Source: Xanthomonas sp. Leaf131
GTDB lineage: Bacteria; Pseudomonadota; Gammaproteobacteria; Xanthomonadales; Xanthomonadaceae
Direction: 5' to 3'
Assembly: GCF_001423495.1 (NCBI RefSeq)
Contig: NZ_LMOG01000016.1
Span: 220,535-274,365, forward strand
Length of the DNA stretch: 53,831 nucleotides
In this document: positions 1 to 10,444 of the stretch, one piece after another
Layout: each line of letters starts with the position of its first letter
How positions within the stretch are numbered: the stretch's first letter is position 1
Notes under the pieces: model-generated
What the model saw: the letters and a program-made list of their open reading frames with translations, nothing else
Told to the model about the DNA's origin: nothing
Database searches by the model: none
Translations under genes and position numbers: made by a program

Positions 1-339
1 TGCGGGACCGTGTGGCGGCATGGATGCCGCCACCGAGCCCCCAGGGACGGGTTCACGGCGTGTCCCGCGAGCGGTGAGGGCACCGCGCACTCGACCAGCT
101 AGGCTTTTGGCTGCATCCAAGCGACGCCACGACGCAAGATTTGGTTTGTCTCGAAGTGACTTAGACGGATTCGCCACGTGTCCCGCGAGCGGCGAGGGCA
201 CCGCGCACTCGACCAACTAGGCTTTTGGCTTCATCCAAGCGACGCCACGACGCAAGATTCGGTTGTCTCGAAGTGATTTAGACGGATTCACCACGTGTCC
301 CGCAAGCGGCGAGGGCGCCGCGCCCTCGACCAACCTGCT
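1..339. repeat. Tandem intergenic repeat, about 118-bp units
   Basis: The segment opens with a small hairpin (ggcggcatggatgccgcc) and then repeats a unit that starts with TGTCCCGCGAGCGG at 61, at 179 and, as TGTCCCGCAAGCGG, at 296, giving periods of 118 and 117 bp. Each unit also carries CTAGGCTTTTGGCT and CGACGCCACGACGCAAGAT. The third unit is cut short by the 3' end of the degV-like gene. A single related copy lies at 33511-33672. No credible gene is present; short reading frames here only translate the repeat. Confidence 0.75.
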
Positions 340-1284
340 TCAGGCAGAAAACGTATGCGGCTCGGCCGCAAATGCCACTGCCAGCGCTCCCTTGCCCACG
401 TTGACCATGCCGGTCAGGCTCATCACGCTTTCGAACAGTTCCACCCCATGCGTTTGGCAAGCGGCCTGCAAGGCGGCGTAGCCGGGCAGGGCGTGCAACT
501 CTGCCAGTTCGCCGCCGTAGCCCACGCAGACGGTGGGCGTCATCAAGCCTTCGCGCAGCTTGCGCACGGTGAAGCCGAACAGCTTCTCTGCGGATGGCTC
601 GAAGCCTTTCAACTTGGCCACCGGTTCGGTGACGCCGCGGTAGGCGCGCAGCACCGGCTTGATGTCCAGCGCGCTGCCCAGCGCGGCGCTGATCAGGCCC
701 ACGCTGCGATCGCCCTTGGTGCGGGCACGCGCGCGCAGATAGTAGAGATCGCGCGGAATCATGTAGCCGTAGGTGTGTTCGGCCAGCTGTTCCAGCCGGG
801 TGCGAATCGCCGCCACGCCCTGGCCCTGGTCGCGCAGGCGCACCGCTTCCACTGCGGTGATGCCCTGGCCGGCGAACAGGTTGAGCGTATCGATCACGCG
901 CAGCGCGAACGGCGAGGTGTGGCCCGCCGCCTGCCGGATCGGCTTGTAGTCGTTGAGGATCGCGAAGCTGGCCTGCATGGCGTTGTCGAAGATCTGGCTG
1001 CGCAGCTTGGAGATGGTCAGGCAGAACACATGGTCGTAATCGATGACCAGCCGCTGCAGGAACAGATCGCGGATCTGGTTGACCGAAAACGGCGTGGTCT
1101 CCGCTTCGTGGCCACGCTCGGCCACGTGCGCTTGCAAAAAGCTCAGCGTCGCCTCTTCATCGCGGTGATCGGCCAGCACGGCTTCGCCGATGCGTACGCT
1201 GATCGGCAGCACGATGACGTTGTTGCGTTGGATGAAGTCCTGCGGCAGATCGCACGCACTGTCCACCACGATTCCGATGCGCAT
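340..1284 (-). CDS. DegV family fatty-acid-binding protein
   Basis: This 314-aa protein opens with IGIVVDSACDLP, the DegV N-terminal signature, and continues with the two-domain DegV pattern (KLRSQIFDNA, SPFALRVIDT and a glycine-rich SLTGMVNVGKGAL near the C terminus). DegV proteins bind a fatty acid in the cleft between the domains; in Firmicutes relatives (FakB) they present it to a fatty-acid kinase. No partner kinase is seen here, so the role in this organism is open. The ATG at 1284 is preceded by a strong AGGGGG ribosome site. It appears monocistronic. The stop lies directly against the tandem repeat at 1-339. Confidence 0.9.
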   Translation of the reverse strand: MRIGIVVDSACDLPQDFIQRNNVIVLPISVRIGEAVLADHRDEEATLSFLQAHVAERGHEAETTPFSVNQIRDLFLQRLVIDYDHVFCLTISKLRSQIFDNAMQASFAILNDYKPIRQAAGHTSPFALRVIDTLNLFAGQGITAVEAVRLRDQGQGVAAIRTRLEQLAEHTYGYMIPRDLYYLRARARTKGDRSVGLISAALGSALDIKPVLRAYRGVTEPVAKLKGFEPSAEKLFGFTVRKLREGLMTPTVCVGYGGELAELHALPGYAALQAACQTHGVELFESVMSLTGMVNVGKGALAVAFAAEPHTFSA

Positions 1285-1761
1285 CGTCGCCCCCTTCGGC
1301 TATTGCGTTATCTGTCACTGCAAACGCTATCGCAAAACGGCCGGGGCGAGTAGCGCCATCGATCTGGCGTGTCCCGCACGATGGCCAGGCAGTCGCAGCC
1401 GGCGGGCGCGCACCCTGTATATGCAGGCGATCACGCACGCATCGCGCAATACACGATCAAGCGATCGCTGGCGCTGCGGGTGCAAATTCCACCCATGTGG
1501 CTTTGCACCATTTCCAGGCGCGGCGCTGCAGGGCCGCTGACTGGTACATGCCCCTGGCCGATGGGAAAAGTCGCGAAGTGAGGACAGGCGCACGCTTCAG
1601 TTGCCAGGTGGCGCCCGCTATCGCGCATGGCGGGCGTGGCCTGCAGAATCGCTATAGCTCCCGTCACGGCGGCGCTGTTAGGGTCCGACGCGACCGCTGC
1701 AAGGCGGATCTCGACGCCGCCGCACTGGCGCCGCCGCGCTGAATTCACACGGAGAGTCACC
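1285..1761. other. Gene-free spacer between degV-like gene and first GH12 gene
   Basis: I see no convincing gene in these 477 bases. It must hold the divergent promoters of the degV-like gene (leftward) and the first GH12 gene (rightward), but no clear -35/-10 pair or plant-inducible (PIP) box stands out. The GH12 ribosome site GGAGAG is at 1751-1756. Confidence 0.5.
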
Positions 1762-2577
1762 ATGCACAACAGCCAATCCAGCCTCCTCACCCAGACCGGC
1801 GCGCTGGCGCCCACAACACCTCGGCGCGCATCGCGCTGGTGGAAAGCAGCATTGGCAGTCGGACTGATCGCGCTGGCGCCGGCAGCGTTGGCCGGGCCGT
1901 ACAAGATCTTCGGCAACCACTATGCGTGGGTGAACAATTTCAACGATCCCAACAATGTCATTCAAGGCACCTTCGGGACCGGCAGCACGCCGGAGTTGAC
2001 CGTCACCTTCAACTTCGCCGACTACAACCTCTACGGATATCCGGCGATCGTGCGCGGTTGGCACTACGACTGGAACCCGACCAGCGACACGCTGTTTCCG
2101 AAGCAGATCTCTTCGATCAGCAAGATCCCGCTCAAGTTCACCTATAGCGCGGGCGGCACCAATCTTGCCGGCGATTTCGCCTACGACATCTTCTTCCGTT
2201 GGGATACGGCCAAGGGCAATCCGCAGCTGGAAGTGATGATCTGGGGCGACCACAATTCGTGGCCGATCGGGACGTTGACTGCGAGCAAGGTCATCACCGC
2301 CGGTGGCCGCACCTTCGATCTGTGGGAGGGCTTCAACTCCGGCGCCGGGTATTACGTCTACACCTTCATCCCGACCGGCACTGCCGGCCAGCCCACGCTC
2401 AAGACCAGCGGCAGTCTGAACGTGGATGCCAAGCCGTTCCTCAACTGGTTGCAGACCAACCGGTCCAAGGATGGGCGTTACAACAACAGCATGTATCTGC
2501 ACGCAGCGGAAGCCGGATTCGAGGTGGTACGCGGTAATGGCTGGGCCAAAGTGAGCGCCACACTCGACGCACAGTAA
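1762..2577 (+). CDS. Secreted GH12 endoglucanase/xyloglucanase (copy 1)
   Basis: A 271-aa exported glycoside hydrolase of family 12, which cleaves beta-1,4-glucans or xyloglucan with retention. A basic stretch (RRASRWWK) and hydrophobic core end at an ALA site near residue 44, giving a Sec signal peptide. The catalytic nucleophile is E157 in QLEVMIWG and the acid/base is E254 in AGFEV, both in the expected family contexts; the YAWVNNFN segment near residue 54 is also typical. The start at 1762 is set by GGAGAG at 1751-1756; an in-frame upstream ATG at 1627 lacks this and would bury the signal peptide. A second GH12 gene follows 388 bp downstream. Exact substrate cannot be told from sequence. 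Confidence 0.9.
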   Translation: MHNSQSSLLTQTGALAPTTPRRASRWWKAALAVGLIALAPAALAGPYKIFGNHYAWVNNFNDPNNVIQGTFGTGSTPELTVTFNFADYNLYGYPAIVRGWHYDWNPTSDTLFPKQISSISKIPLKFTYSAGGTNLAGDFAYDIFFRWDTAKGNPQLEVMIWGDHNSWPIGTLTASKVITAGGRTFDLWEGFNSGAGYYVYTFIPTGTAGQPTLKTSGSLNVDAKPFLNWLQTNRSKDGRYNNSMYLHAAEAGFEVVRGNGWAKVSATLDAQ

Positions 2578-2965
2578 GAGCGGCGATCGACACGGCTGCG
2601 CGCATCCTCCCGATGGGTGCAGCCGGTGCCTGGAGCCGCAGCTAGCACTCGCACATTGCGGTTCCGGGCGCGCCGTCTGCACCCAGCCGGCGGCGAGTTG
2701 CCACATGTTGCGCATCATTCCAGGACACTCCTGAGGTGGCCTTGTGCGTAGCGCATGCAGTGCAGGCGTTACGCATCGGATGAGGCCACGGTGACCGGTC
2801 CGCATGGATAACCACACCCTCGCCCCGTCAGTGCGAGGGCATTCGTTGCCAGCTGCGCGTATGCGTGGCTGGCAACGGATGCGTTAGGTCGTTCGTCCAC
2901 CGTTCGGCGCGATGCGCCGCATGCCGGTGGGCGTGGTTTCTCCATCCATTATCGGAGTACACCCC
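2578..2965. other. Spacer between the two GH12 genes with two stem-loops
   Basis: No gene is apparent. Two hairpins stand out: CCCTCGC (2817-2823) pairing with GCGAGGG (2833-2839), and GTTGCCAG (2845-2852) pairing with CTGGCAAC (2869-2876). Neither has a T-tract, so they are weak candidates for terminators of the first GH12 gene or for structure in the leader of the second. The spacing suggests separate transcription units rather than a tight operon. Confidence 0.5.
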
Positions 2966-3763
2966 ATGCAAGTGCACGACAGTTTTCGCTCGCTGATCGC
3001 TGTTGGTTCTGGCCTGTTGCCGCGCGCAGTGGCATTGGCCTTGGTGCTGGTCGCATCCAGCGCCAGCGCCGCGACCGGCGAGACCAAGGTCTACGGCACG
3101 CAGTACGCGTACAACAATAATTTCAACGACAAGAACAACAATATCAAGGCCACCTTCGGGTCAGGCAGCACGCCGAGCATGACCGTGACCTATAACCTGC
3201 CAAGCGGGACGTTGTACGGCTACCCCGCCATTTGCCGCGGTTGGCACTACACGATGAACCCGGCGACCGACAGCTACTTTCCGCATCAGGTGTCCAAGAT
3301 CGGCAGCTTGAGCGGCGCGGTGGCGTTCACCACCAGCGGCAGCGGGCAGACCGGTGACTTTGCCTACGATCTGTTCTTTCGCAAAGATGCCAGCAAGGGC
3401 GATCCGCAGCTGGAGGTGATGATCTGGGGCGCCAATAATTCCTATCCGCTGGGTACGTTGACCACCGCCAATGCCATCAGCTCCGGCGGCATCACGTATG
3501 ACCTGTGGGAAGGCAATAACGCTGCTGCAGGCTATTACGTGTACACCTTCATTCCGCACGGCACGGCAGGCAACAGCAATGCATTGCCGGCGAAGGGCAA
3601 TCTCAATGCGGACGTCAAGGCGTTCTTGACCAAGCTGCAGGACTTGCGTGGCGGCGATGGCCGTTACAGCAACGCGCTGTATCTGCAGGTGGTGGAAGGT
3701 GGATTCGAAGTCACCGGCGGCATGGGCTCGGTATCGCTGAGTGGGTCGATTACAGCAAAGTAA
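2966..3763 (+). CDS. Secreted GH12 endoglucanase/xyloglucanase (copy 2)
   Basis: A 265-aa GH12 enzyme paralogous to the one just upstream. The signal peptide ends after SSASA (about residue 36). Nucleophile E150 lies in QLEVMIWGANN and acid/base E248 in GGFEV. The proteins share long blocks (GYPAI.RGWHY, GDFAYD.FFR, GYYVYTFIP), so this is a tandem duplication that has since diverged. Start 2966 is chosen because CGGAG at 2953-2957 lies at proper distance and the signal peptide begins here; an upstream in-frame ATG at 2912 is less likely. The role is extracellular plant glucan breakdown, presumably through type II secretion, which is not encoded in this window. Confidence 0.9.
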   Translation: MQVHDSFRSLIAVGSGLLPRAVALALVLVASSASAATGETKVYGTQYAYNNNFNDKNNNIKATFGSGSTPSMTVTYNLPSGTLYGYPAICRGWHYTMNPATDSYFPHQVSKIGSLSGAVAFTTSGSGQTGDFAYDLFFRKDASKGDPQLEVMIWGANNSYPLGTLTTANAISSGGITYDLWEGNNAAAGYYVYTFIPHGTAGNSNALPAKGNLNADVKAFLTKLQDLRGGDGRYSNALYLQVVEGGFEVTGGMGSVSLSGSITAK

Positions 3764-3899
3764 GCCCAGCGATCGCGATGCTGCGCGTCATCGCCGAATG
3801 ACGCGGCCGGTGCATGAGAATCAGCAGGCATGGATGATGAGCATGCCGATCCCGGGTGGCGATGTCCTGCGCTCGGCGGTCACGCAGCGGTTTTGAACG

Positions 3900-3941
3900 T
3901 TCGCCATCCACCGCACGGACATCCGCGCGGTGGATGGCGAA
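3900..3941. terminator. Bidirectional hairpin between convergent GH12 and PL4 genes
   Basis: A perfect 15-bp inverted repeat, TTCGCCATCCACCGC (3900-3914) and GCGGTGGATGGCGAA (3927-3941), sits in the short convergent gap after the second GH12 gene and before the stop of the lyase gene. There is no strong T-tract on either side, so it may act as a transcript-end stabiliser as well as a terminator. Confidence 0.55.
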
Positions 3942-3951
3942 GCAAGCGACG

Positions 3952-5553
3952 TTACAGCGCCACCAACTGGATGCTGTCGAACACGATGGCCGGGCTGAGA
4001 AAGCCGTTGTCCGGCGATCCCGAGGCAATGCCGATCTCGATACGGTTGCTGCCGGCCTGCAATGCCGATGCCGGAATATCCACCTCATACAACGTGTTGT
4101 TGCCGCGCGTGGTGCCACGGGTGATGCCGCGTGTCTTGGGTTGCGTGGGCGCAGGCGGCAGCGGGCCGTTCCAACGCGCATTGACGCTGATCTGCGGGCG
4201 CGCGCCGACCTGGCTCAGCGGCACGAAGATGCGCAGGCGATAGCCACGTACGTCATTGGAGGCCAGCGAAAAATCGATACGGCTCGGGGTGTTGATGCCG
4301 CGCCACTGCACTGCCGGAAAACTGCTCACGCTGCTCGACCCAACGGTGTAGGTGGCCGGCGTCCAGCTCATGCGCTTGTCGGAGGGATGCGCGCGCGGCA
4401 ACAGATCCGCATGCCGGAAACCGGCGGGCGTACCATCGGCAATGCCGATCTGCCACTTCAGCGTGCCCGGCAAGGCGACCGCCTGCAGCGCAGCCTGCGC
4501 CGTTGCATTGGCGAACACTTCGATATCGCGTTGCGCCACTTCCAATTCGTTCTGATAGAGCGTCATGCGGTAGCGGCCCGGGCGCACGCCGGCAATCTGG
4601 TAATCGCCGCTGCCATTAGCCGTGGCCCAATACTCGGCTTGCTCGTTGCGCAGGCCGACCACTGCCGGCTGGCCGGACAGCACACCACTCACCCGGCCGC
4701 TCACCGCACCGCGCCCGGCGCTGGCCAGATAACCGCTCAGGCCCAGGGTGGCATCGACAAAATCGGTATTGAGCTGCGCACTGGAAGGCGCACCGCCATC
4801 GGTGAACAGCAAGCCATACACGCCATGCAGCCCGCCACGAAACGCTTCGGTCTGGGTGTGGTCGGAATACATGTAGTTGTACAACTCATGGGTCACGCGG
4901 GTTTTTTGCGTGGCGATGTCCTTGAAAAACGGCCCGCCGGAACTGCGTTCGCGGTTGCCCATGAGCATGAACACCGCCACGCCCGAGCCACTGACGCCGT
5001 GCACCTGGTCGTCCATCATGCGCCGCGCCGAATAGAACTTGGAGCTGGTGCGGCCGTCCGGCAGCAGAAACACATCCTCGCCTTCGATCGGGCTGCCGAC
5101 ATTGGAATCGGGTTCCTGCTGTGCATTCGGCAGCTTGGCGACATTCAAGCGGGTGACAAAGCGCAACTCGCCCACCGGCAGCAGCGTCGGTGCATGGGTG
5201 GCCATATAGATCGCATTACGGCCCTTGCGTGCGATGTAGTACTGGGTCAGGTCGCCGGCCTTGGCCGACACCACGATCGCCCCGCCCACTACGCGCGCCT
5301 CCACAGTGGCGCTGCCCAGCCCGGAGGCGATATGCGAGCCCTTCGCTTCAGTGGTCTGCAGCTCGTTGTCGCGATAGCGCATCGACACGATGTCGCCGGT
5401 GTTTGCGTTCACCGAAAACACCAACTGCGCCTCGGTGTCCACGATGAAGCGATCACCACTGCGGGTGACGCCGAATGCGGCGATGGCGGGCGCGCTGACG
5501 CCGCCGTACAGGGCGAATGCGCACGCCAGGATGCGCAGGGTAAAGCGGGGCAT
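3952..5553 (-). CDS. Rhamnogalacturonan lyase, polysaccharide lyase family 4
   Basis: A secreted enzyme of about 533 aa that cleaves the rhamnogalacturonan-I backbone of pectin by beta-elimination. It has a signal peptide (RFTLRILACAFALYGGVSA), an N-terminal lyase domain with blocks such as GEDVFLLPDGRTSSKFYS and YMYSDHTQTEAFRGGLHGVYGL, a central carboxypeptidase-like segment (AVSGRVSGVLSG, GDYQIAGVRPGRYRMTLY) and a C-terminal jelly-roll part, matching PL4 architecture. Two ATGs compete. The upstream one (5565) gives MEID before MPRF, but the GGAG within those codons sits at ribosome-site distance from 5553, so 5553 is preferred. It is convergent with the GH12 genes; together they form a small wall-degradation locus. 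Confidence 0.85.
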   Translation of the reverse strand: MPRFTLRILACAFALYGGVSAPAIAAFGVTRSGDRFIVDTEAQLVFSVNANTGDIVSMRYRDNELQTTEAKGSHIASGLGSATVEARVVGGAIVVSAKAGDLTQYYIARKGRNAIYMATHAPTLLPVGELRFVTRLNVAKLPNAQQEPDSNVGSPIEGEDVFLLPDGRTSSKFYSARRMMDDQVHGVSGSGVAVFMLMGNRERSSGGPFFKDIATQKTRVTHELYNYMYSDHTQTEAFRGGLHGVYGLLFTDGGAPSSAQLNTDFVDATLGLSGYLASAGRGAVSGRVSGVLSGQPAVVGLRNEQAEYWATANGSGDYQIAGVRPGRYRMTLYQNELEVAQRDIEVFANATAQAALQAVALPGTLKWQIGIADGTPAGFRHADLLPRAHPSDKRMSWTPATYTVGSSSVSSFPAVQWRGINTPSRIDFSLASNDVRGYRLRIFVPLSQVGARPQISVNARWNGPLPPAPTQPKTRGITRGTTRGNNTLYEVDIPASALQAGSNRIEIGIASGSPDNGFLSPAIVFDSIQLVAL

Positions 5554-5769
5554 ATCGATCTCCATGCCGAAGTAGGGGTGTCGCTGTGGTGCCGACGCGC
5601 GATGCTAGGCGGGCCGGACAACAACGGCGACAGCCTTGCATGCAGAGCGTGCGCCACGTTCGAACAATCGGTCTGAAACGCAAGGCAGCTCACGCTCGGC
5701 ATGCGACCTGGATGCAGGCAGTGCTTGATGGCGGCGATGCGGTGCTGCGCCTGGTCGCAGTGGCAAGCC

Positions 5770-6123
5770 TCAGCGCAACGCGTCGCGCGCCGACTGGATC
5801 GCAAGCACCCACTGCTCGCGTTTGCCGATCACGAAGCGATGCTCGCCGCCATCGTCCAGCTGTACCAGCAGCGAGGTCGGTGCAACCGGCAGCACGCCGA
5901 ATATCCGCGTCCAGCGCAGCTGCATCGCCACGATTTGGGCCAGATGCACGGTCAGCGATTGGGTCTGCACGTTGAAGGCATGCGGTTGGAAATGCAGCGC
6001 ATCGGCGGTGAGGATCAGCCTCCCGCCCACCGCTTCCAGGCCGCGTTGCAGATTGGCAGGTGCTTGCCGCAATACAATCCGATCGATCGAGCGCAATTGG
6101 CCGCCCTGAAACAACGAGGTCAT
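5770..6123 (-). CDS. Small GRAM/PH-like domain protein
   Basis: A protein of about 117 aa with a beta-rich pattern: GGRLILTADALHFQPH, then SLTVHLAQIVAMQLRW and HRFVIGKREQWVLAIQ. Strand-turn-strand steps of the kind LxLTxxxLxFxPH...I.......W...I are typical of bacterial GRAM or PH-like domains. There is no signal peptide. The frame is open up to an ATG at 6303, which would add 60 residues of poor, cysteine- and arginine-rich composition, so I start at 6123, although its ribosome site is weak. Function unknown. The next gene upstream on the same strand ends 112 bp away. Confidence 0.6.
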   Translation of the reverse strand: MTSLFQGGQLRSIDRIVLRQAPANLQRGLEAVGGRLILTADALHFQPHAFNVQTQSLTVHLAQIVAMQLRWTRIFGVLPVAPTSLLVQLDDGGEHRFVIGKREQWVLAIQSARDALR

Positions 6124-6235
6124 GCGGGCGACGCTGCGATACGAGCCAGGCGTGCCTGCCACTGCAAGCCAGTGCCTGTTTCGATCGGTGCAGAGGGTGA
6201 ACCGCAAGACATGCGCTGGCCCCGGGGGAGATGCA

Positions 6236-6649
6236 TCACTGCAGCGGGCTGCGCTTGGAAGACGCAACCACACGGCATGACAGCACATCGGCTGCATATG
6301 CAATGAGACCGCCGACCAGATACATCAATAGATCGTGCAGCGTGGCAGTGTTGCCGAGCGCGATAGACGCCGCGCTGCCGGGGCGCAGGCCGAGTCGGTC
6401 GCCCAGATGGATCGCCTGCAAGCCTTCGATCAGGCATCCGGTCGCGACCGCCAGCACCGCCGCCCAACGGGGTGAGAGCGCGAGTACGCCACGCAACCCG
6501 CAATAGACCAGGATCACCGCCAGCACATCGCCCAGGCTGCCGCGCACCCACGGCCCGCCAAGTGTGCCTGCACCGATCGCCACCTCGATCAGCAACACGG
6601 TCAGTGCGAGCAACAGGTAGAGCGTGCGTGCGCGTGGCGACATCGGCAT
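6236..6649 (-). CDS. DUF2809-type small membrane protein
   Basis: About 137 aa with four hydrophobic segments: LYLLLALTVLLIEVAIG, VLAVILVYCGLRGVLAL, WAAVLAVATGCLIEGLQ and LMYLVGGLIAYAADV. The polar motif TLHDLLMYLVGG near the end and the overall pattern fit the DUF2809/VanZ-like class of small integral membrane proteins. The reading frame extends to 6739, but the first 30 residues are arginine-rich and unlike a start; ATGs at 6649 and 6643 directly precede the first membrane segment. Function is unknown. It is transcribed leftward toward the GRAM-like gene, possibly with it. Confidence 0.6.
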   Translation of the reverse strand: MPMSPRARTLYLLLALTVLLIEVAIGAGTLGGPWVRGSLGDVLAVILVYCGLRGVLALSPRWAAVLAVATGCLIEGLQAIHLGDRLGLRPGSAASIALGNTATLHDLLMYLVGGLIAYAADVLSCRVVASSKRSPLQ

Positions 6650-6752
6650 CAGTGTGTGCCTGCCAGATGGCAGCCGTGTGTGCGTTCGGCGGGCGCTGCA
6701 GCGCTTAGCGCGAGCGCCCCTCCGATACCGCTGCAACACATCGCCAACACGC

Positions 6753-8029
6753 TCACTTCAGATACGCACGCGGCAACGGGCCGGCCGGTTGCATGTAACG
6801 GTCGCGCAGGTCGGTCTGGCGCGAGCGCATCGGCATGTCGCGGCCGTTCAACCAGACCTGCTCGGCGTAGTGCGCGACATCCAACGGGTCGCCTTCCCAC
6901 AGCACCAGATCGGCCTGCTTGCCGACCGCGATGCTGCCGATGCGATCGGCCACGCCGAAGATCTCCGCCGGCACGCGGGTCAGCCCGGCCAACCCGGATT
7001 CCCACGGCAGTCCATTGGCCACCGCATTGCCGGCCAACTGACGCAGCTTGCGTGCGTTGTGCGAGGCATCGCCGCTCTGGGTGAAGCTGACCTCCACGCC
7101 GGCGGCGCGCAGACGTGCGGCATTTTCCAGCGTTGCGCCAATCTGGTCGAAAGTGGATGGCAGATCCGCCAGCGCATCCACCAGCACCGGCACCTTGGCC
7201 TGCGCCAATTGCGGTGCGAGCTTCCAGGCTTCGGTGCCGCCGGCAATAGCGATGCGCACCTTTTCGCGCTGCGCCCAACGCAGCAACTGGCGGATGTCGG
7301 CGGCGCGCTCTACCTGCACCACGATGCGGCCTTGCCCGGCCAGATACTTGGCCAGCACGCTGCGGCCGACCGGCGTCAGCAGCGCATGCGGCGAGTCGGC
7401 CGGCACGCGTCCACGCGCTTCGGCGACCAGCTGATCGAGCAGCATCCATTGCGCCGCACGCGAGCTGCCGGTGAGGTCGGAGGCCGCCGCACCGATGCGT
7501 AGAAACAAGGCATGCGGGCCGATCGGGTCGGGGCTGCCATCCAGCCGCACGATGCCGCCCTGGCCGGCGATAAAGGCGCCGCTGGTGGTGGCCCCCAACG
7601 CCGTGAAGCCGATGCCTTCCACGCGCGCCACCGGCACCAGTACCGAGTCGGGGTTGTAGGCCAGGGTGACGTCGAATTCCGGACGCATCGGTTGATCGCT
7701 CAGCTTGACACCGCTGTCCACGGTGCTGTCTTCGCCGGAGACTTCTTCGATGCCGATTTCGGTGATGCCGCCGAACAACGCCGGCGTCAACGGGCGGCCC
7801 TTGGCCTCGACCACGCGGCCATCGGTGGGCACGGCCAGGTGATTGCCGATGGCGCGGATCACCCCGCCCTGCACCAGCACATCGGTATTGCGCAGCGTGC
7901 CTTGTGCGGTGGCGGTGTGGACGGTGGCGCCGCGGATCAACACCTGCTGGCCGAATGCGGGCAATGCAAGCGCGGCCACGATCACTGCAGCGATCGCGCG
8001 CAAACGTGGGCGTACAGCGATTGCGCGGC

Positions 8030-8033
<4 letters not shown>
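6753..8033 (-). CDS. Secreted amidohydrolase-like protein lacking the HxH metal motif
   Basis: A 426-aa exported protein with a signal peptide (IAAVIVAALALPAFGQ) and an amidohydrolase fold: N-terminal beta domain (VLIRGATVHTATAQGTLRNTDV), barrel segments, and the C-terminal IGSIAVGKQADLVLWEGDPLD that closes most family members. Where active enzymes have TPGLIDxHxHxG, this one reads TPALFGGITEIGIEEV, so the first two metal ligands are missing. The start at 8033 overlaps the upstream gene's stop as ATGA, so translation is coupled. It is probably a partner or degenerate subunit of the upstream enzyme. A longer frame to 8165 is only overlap with that gene. Confidence 0.85.
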
Positions 8034-9430
<1,397 letters not shown>

Positions 9431-9570
9431 GGATTTCCCCGGTGCAACGAAAACGTCAGCAGCAAACCTAGCGGCCGGCGGCGTGCTTGCCAAGTGCTGC
9501 GCCTTCGGTCGCGGCGGCCTCATCACATGCGCGCGTGCATGCTATGCCGTATTCGTCAGGGGAAACGTCG

Positions 9571-10131
9571 ATGATTGCCAAATCAGAGCGCAACAAACAG
9601 GCCGATGTGGTGTTGGCTTTCTGGGAGCTGGCCGGCTCGGCCCGCTGGTTCACCCACAACGATGCCTTCGATGCCAACTTCCGCCAGCACTTCAGCGAAC
9701 AGCACTTCGCCGCGGCACGTGGCGAGTACGCGCACTGGCTGGAAAGTGCCGAAGATGCATTGGCATTGCTAATACTGCTCGACCAGTTTCCGCGCAATGC
9801 CTTCCGCGGCAGCGCGCATTCCTACGCCACCGACGGCCTGGCGCTGCACTACGCCAAGCAGGCGCTCGCCAGTGGCTTCGATCAACAGGTGTCCGCGCAG
9901 TTGCGGCTGTTCTTCTATCTGCCGTTCGAGCATGCCGAAGACCTGCAGGAGCAGGCGCGCGCGGTGCAGCTGATCACCGCGCTGGATGATGCCGAAACCA
10001 CGCACTGGGCAGTGGAGCACCAACAGATCATCCAGCGTTTCGGGCGCTTTCCGCATCGCAATGCGGTGCTTGGGCGTGAGAGCACTGCGGAAGAACAGCA
10101 GTTTCTCGATGACGGCGGATTTGCCGGCTGA
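9571..10131 (+). CDS. DUF924 family protein
   Basis: A 186-aa cytoplasmic protein that matches DUF924: VVLAFWELAGSARWF near the N terminus, the LILLDQFPRNAFRG block, and FFYLPFEHAEDL followed by FGRFPHRNAVLGRESTAEE. The family is widespread in proteobacteria and eukaryotes, has an alpha-helical repeat-like fold, and has no settled function. Start 9571 is set by AGGGGAAA at 9558-9565; earlier in-frame ATGs at 9487 and 9544 have poor context. It is transcribed divergently from the amidohydrolase pair across about 140 bp. Confidence 0.88.
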   Translation: MIAKSERNKQADVVLAFWELAGSARWFTHNDAFDANFRQHFSEQHFAAARGEYAHWLESAEDALALLILLDQFPRNAFRGSAHSYATDGLALHYAKQALASGFDQQVSAQLRLFFYLPFEHAEDLQEQARAVQLITALDDAETTHWAVEHQQIIQRFGRFPHRNAVLGRESTAEEQQFLDDGGFAG

Positions 10132-10444
10132 GTGATGGCGGCGGTTGTGGCGTGCCGCTGTCGCGCGGCGCTACCACGCCGCTACGGGTCACGCACTGCG
10201 CGTCGCGCTCGCGGATGCGGGTGGTGCGGGCGATCGATGCGGATCGGCTGATGACTCACCAGCACGATGTCGATCGTTGATCGACATCGTGCTGCTGTGC
10301 AGTTAGACCGCCGGCCGCGCACCGGCGATGTGCGAATGACTTGCGCCGCGACGCACAGCGGTGTGCTGGATCCGCGCGTGATGCAATGCGATACCGATAC
10401 AGGCATCGGCCATCGGCGCTGCGACAGATCAACAGCGCGACAGA
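10132..10444. terminator. Convergent spacer with 16-bp hairpin at 10260-10294
   Basis: Between the convergent DUF924 gene and the next gene there is no coding signal. The spacer holds an almost loopless inverted repeat: AGCACGATGTCGATC (10261-10275) and GATCGACATCGTGCT (10279-10293) with a GTT loop and one extra pair outside. Placed between two stop codons it is a plausible bidirectional terminator, although no T-tract follows. Confidence 0.5.

Noticed and set aside
1..339. CRISPR-like repeat array
   Set aside because: Units are about 118 bp and contiguous with no spacers; this is a tandem intergenic repeat.
1285..2965. Plant-inducible promoter (PIP) boxes before the GH12 genes
   Set aside because: TTCGT and TTCGG at about 2889-2901 are only a few bases apart, not the required spacing of about 15; no proper pair was seen.
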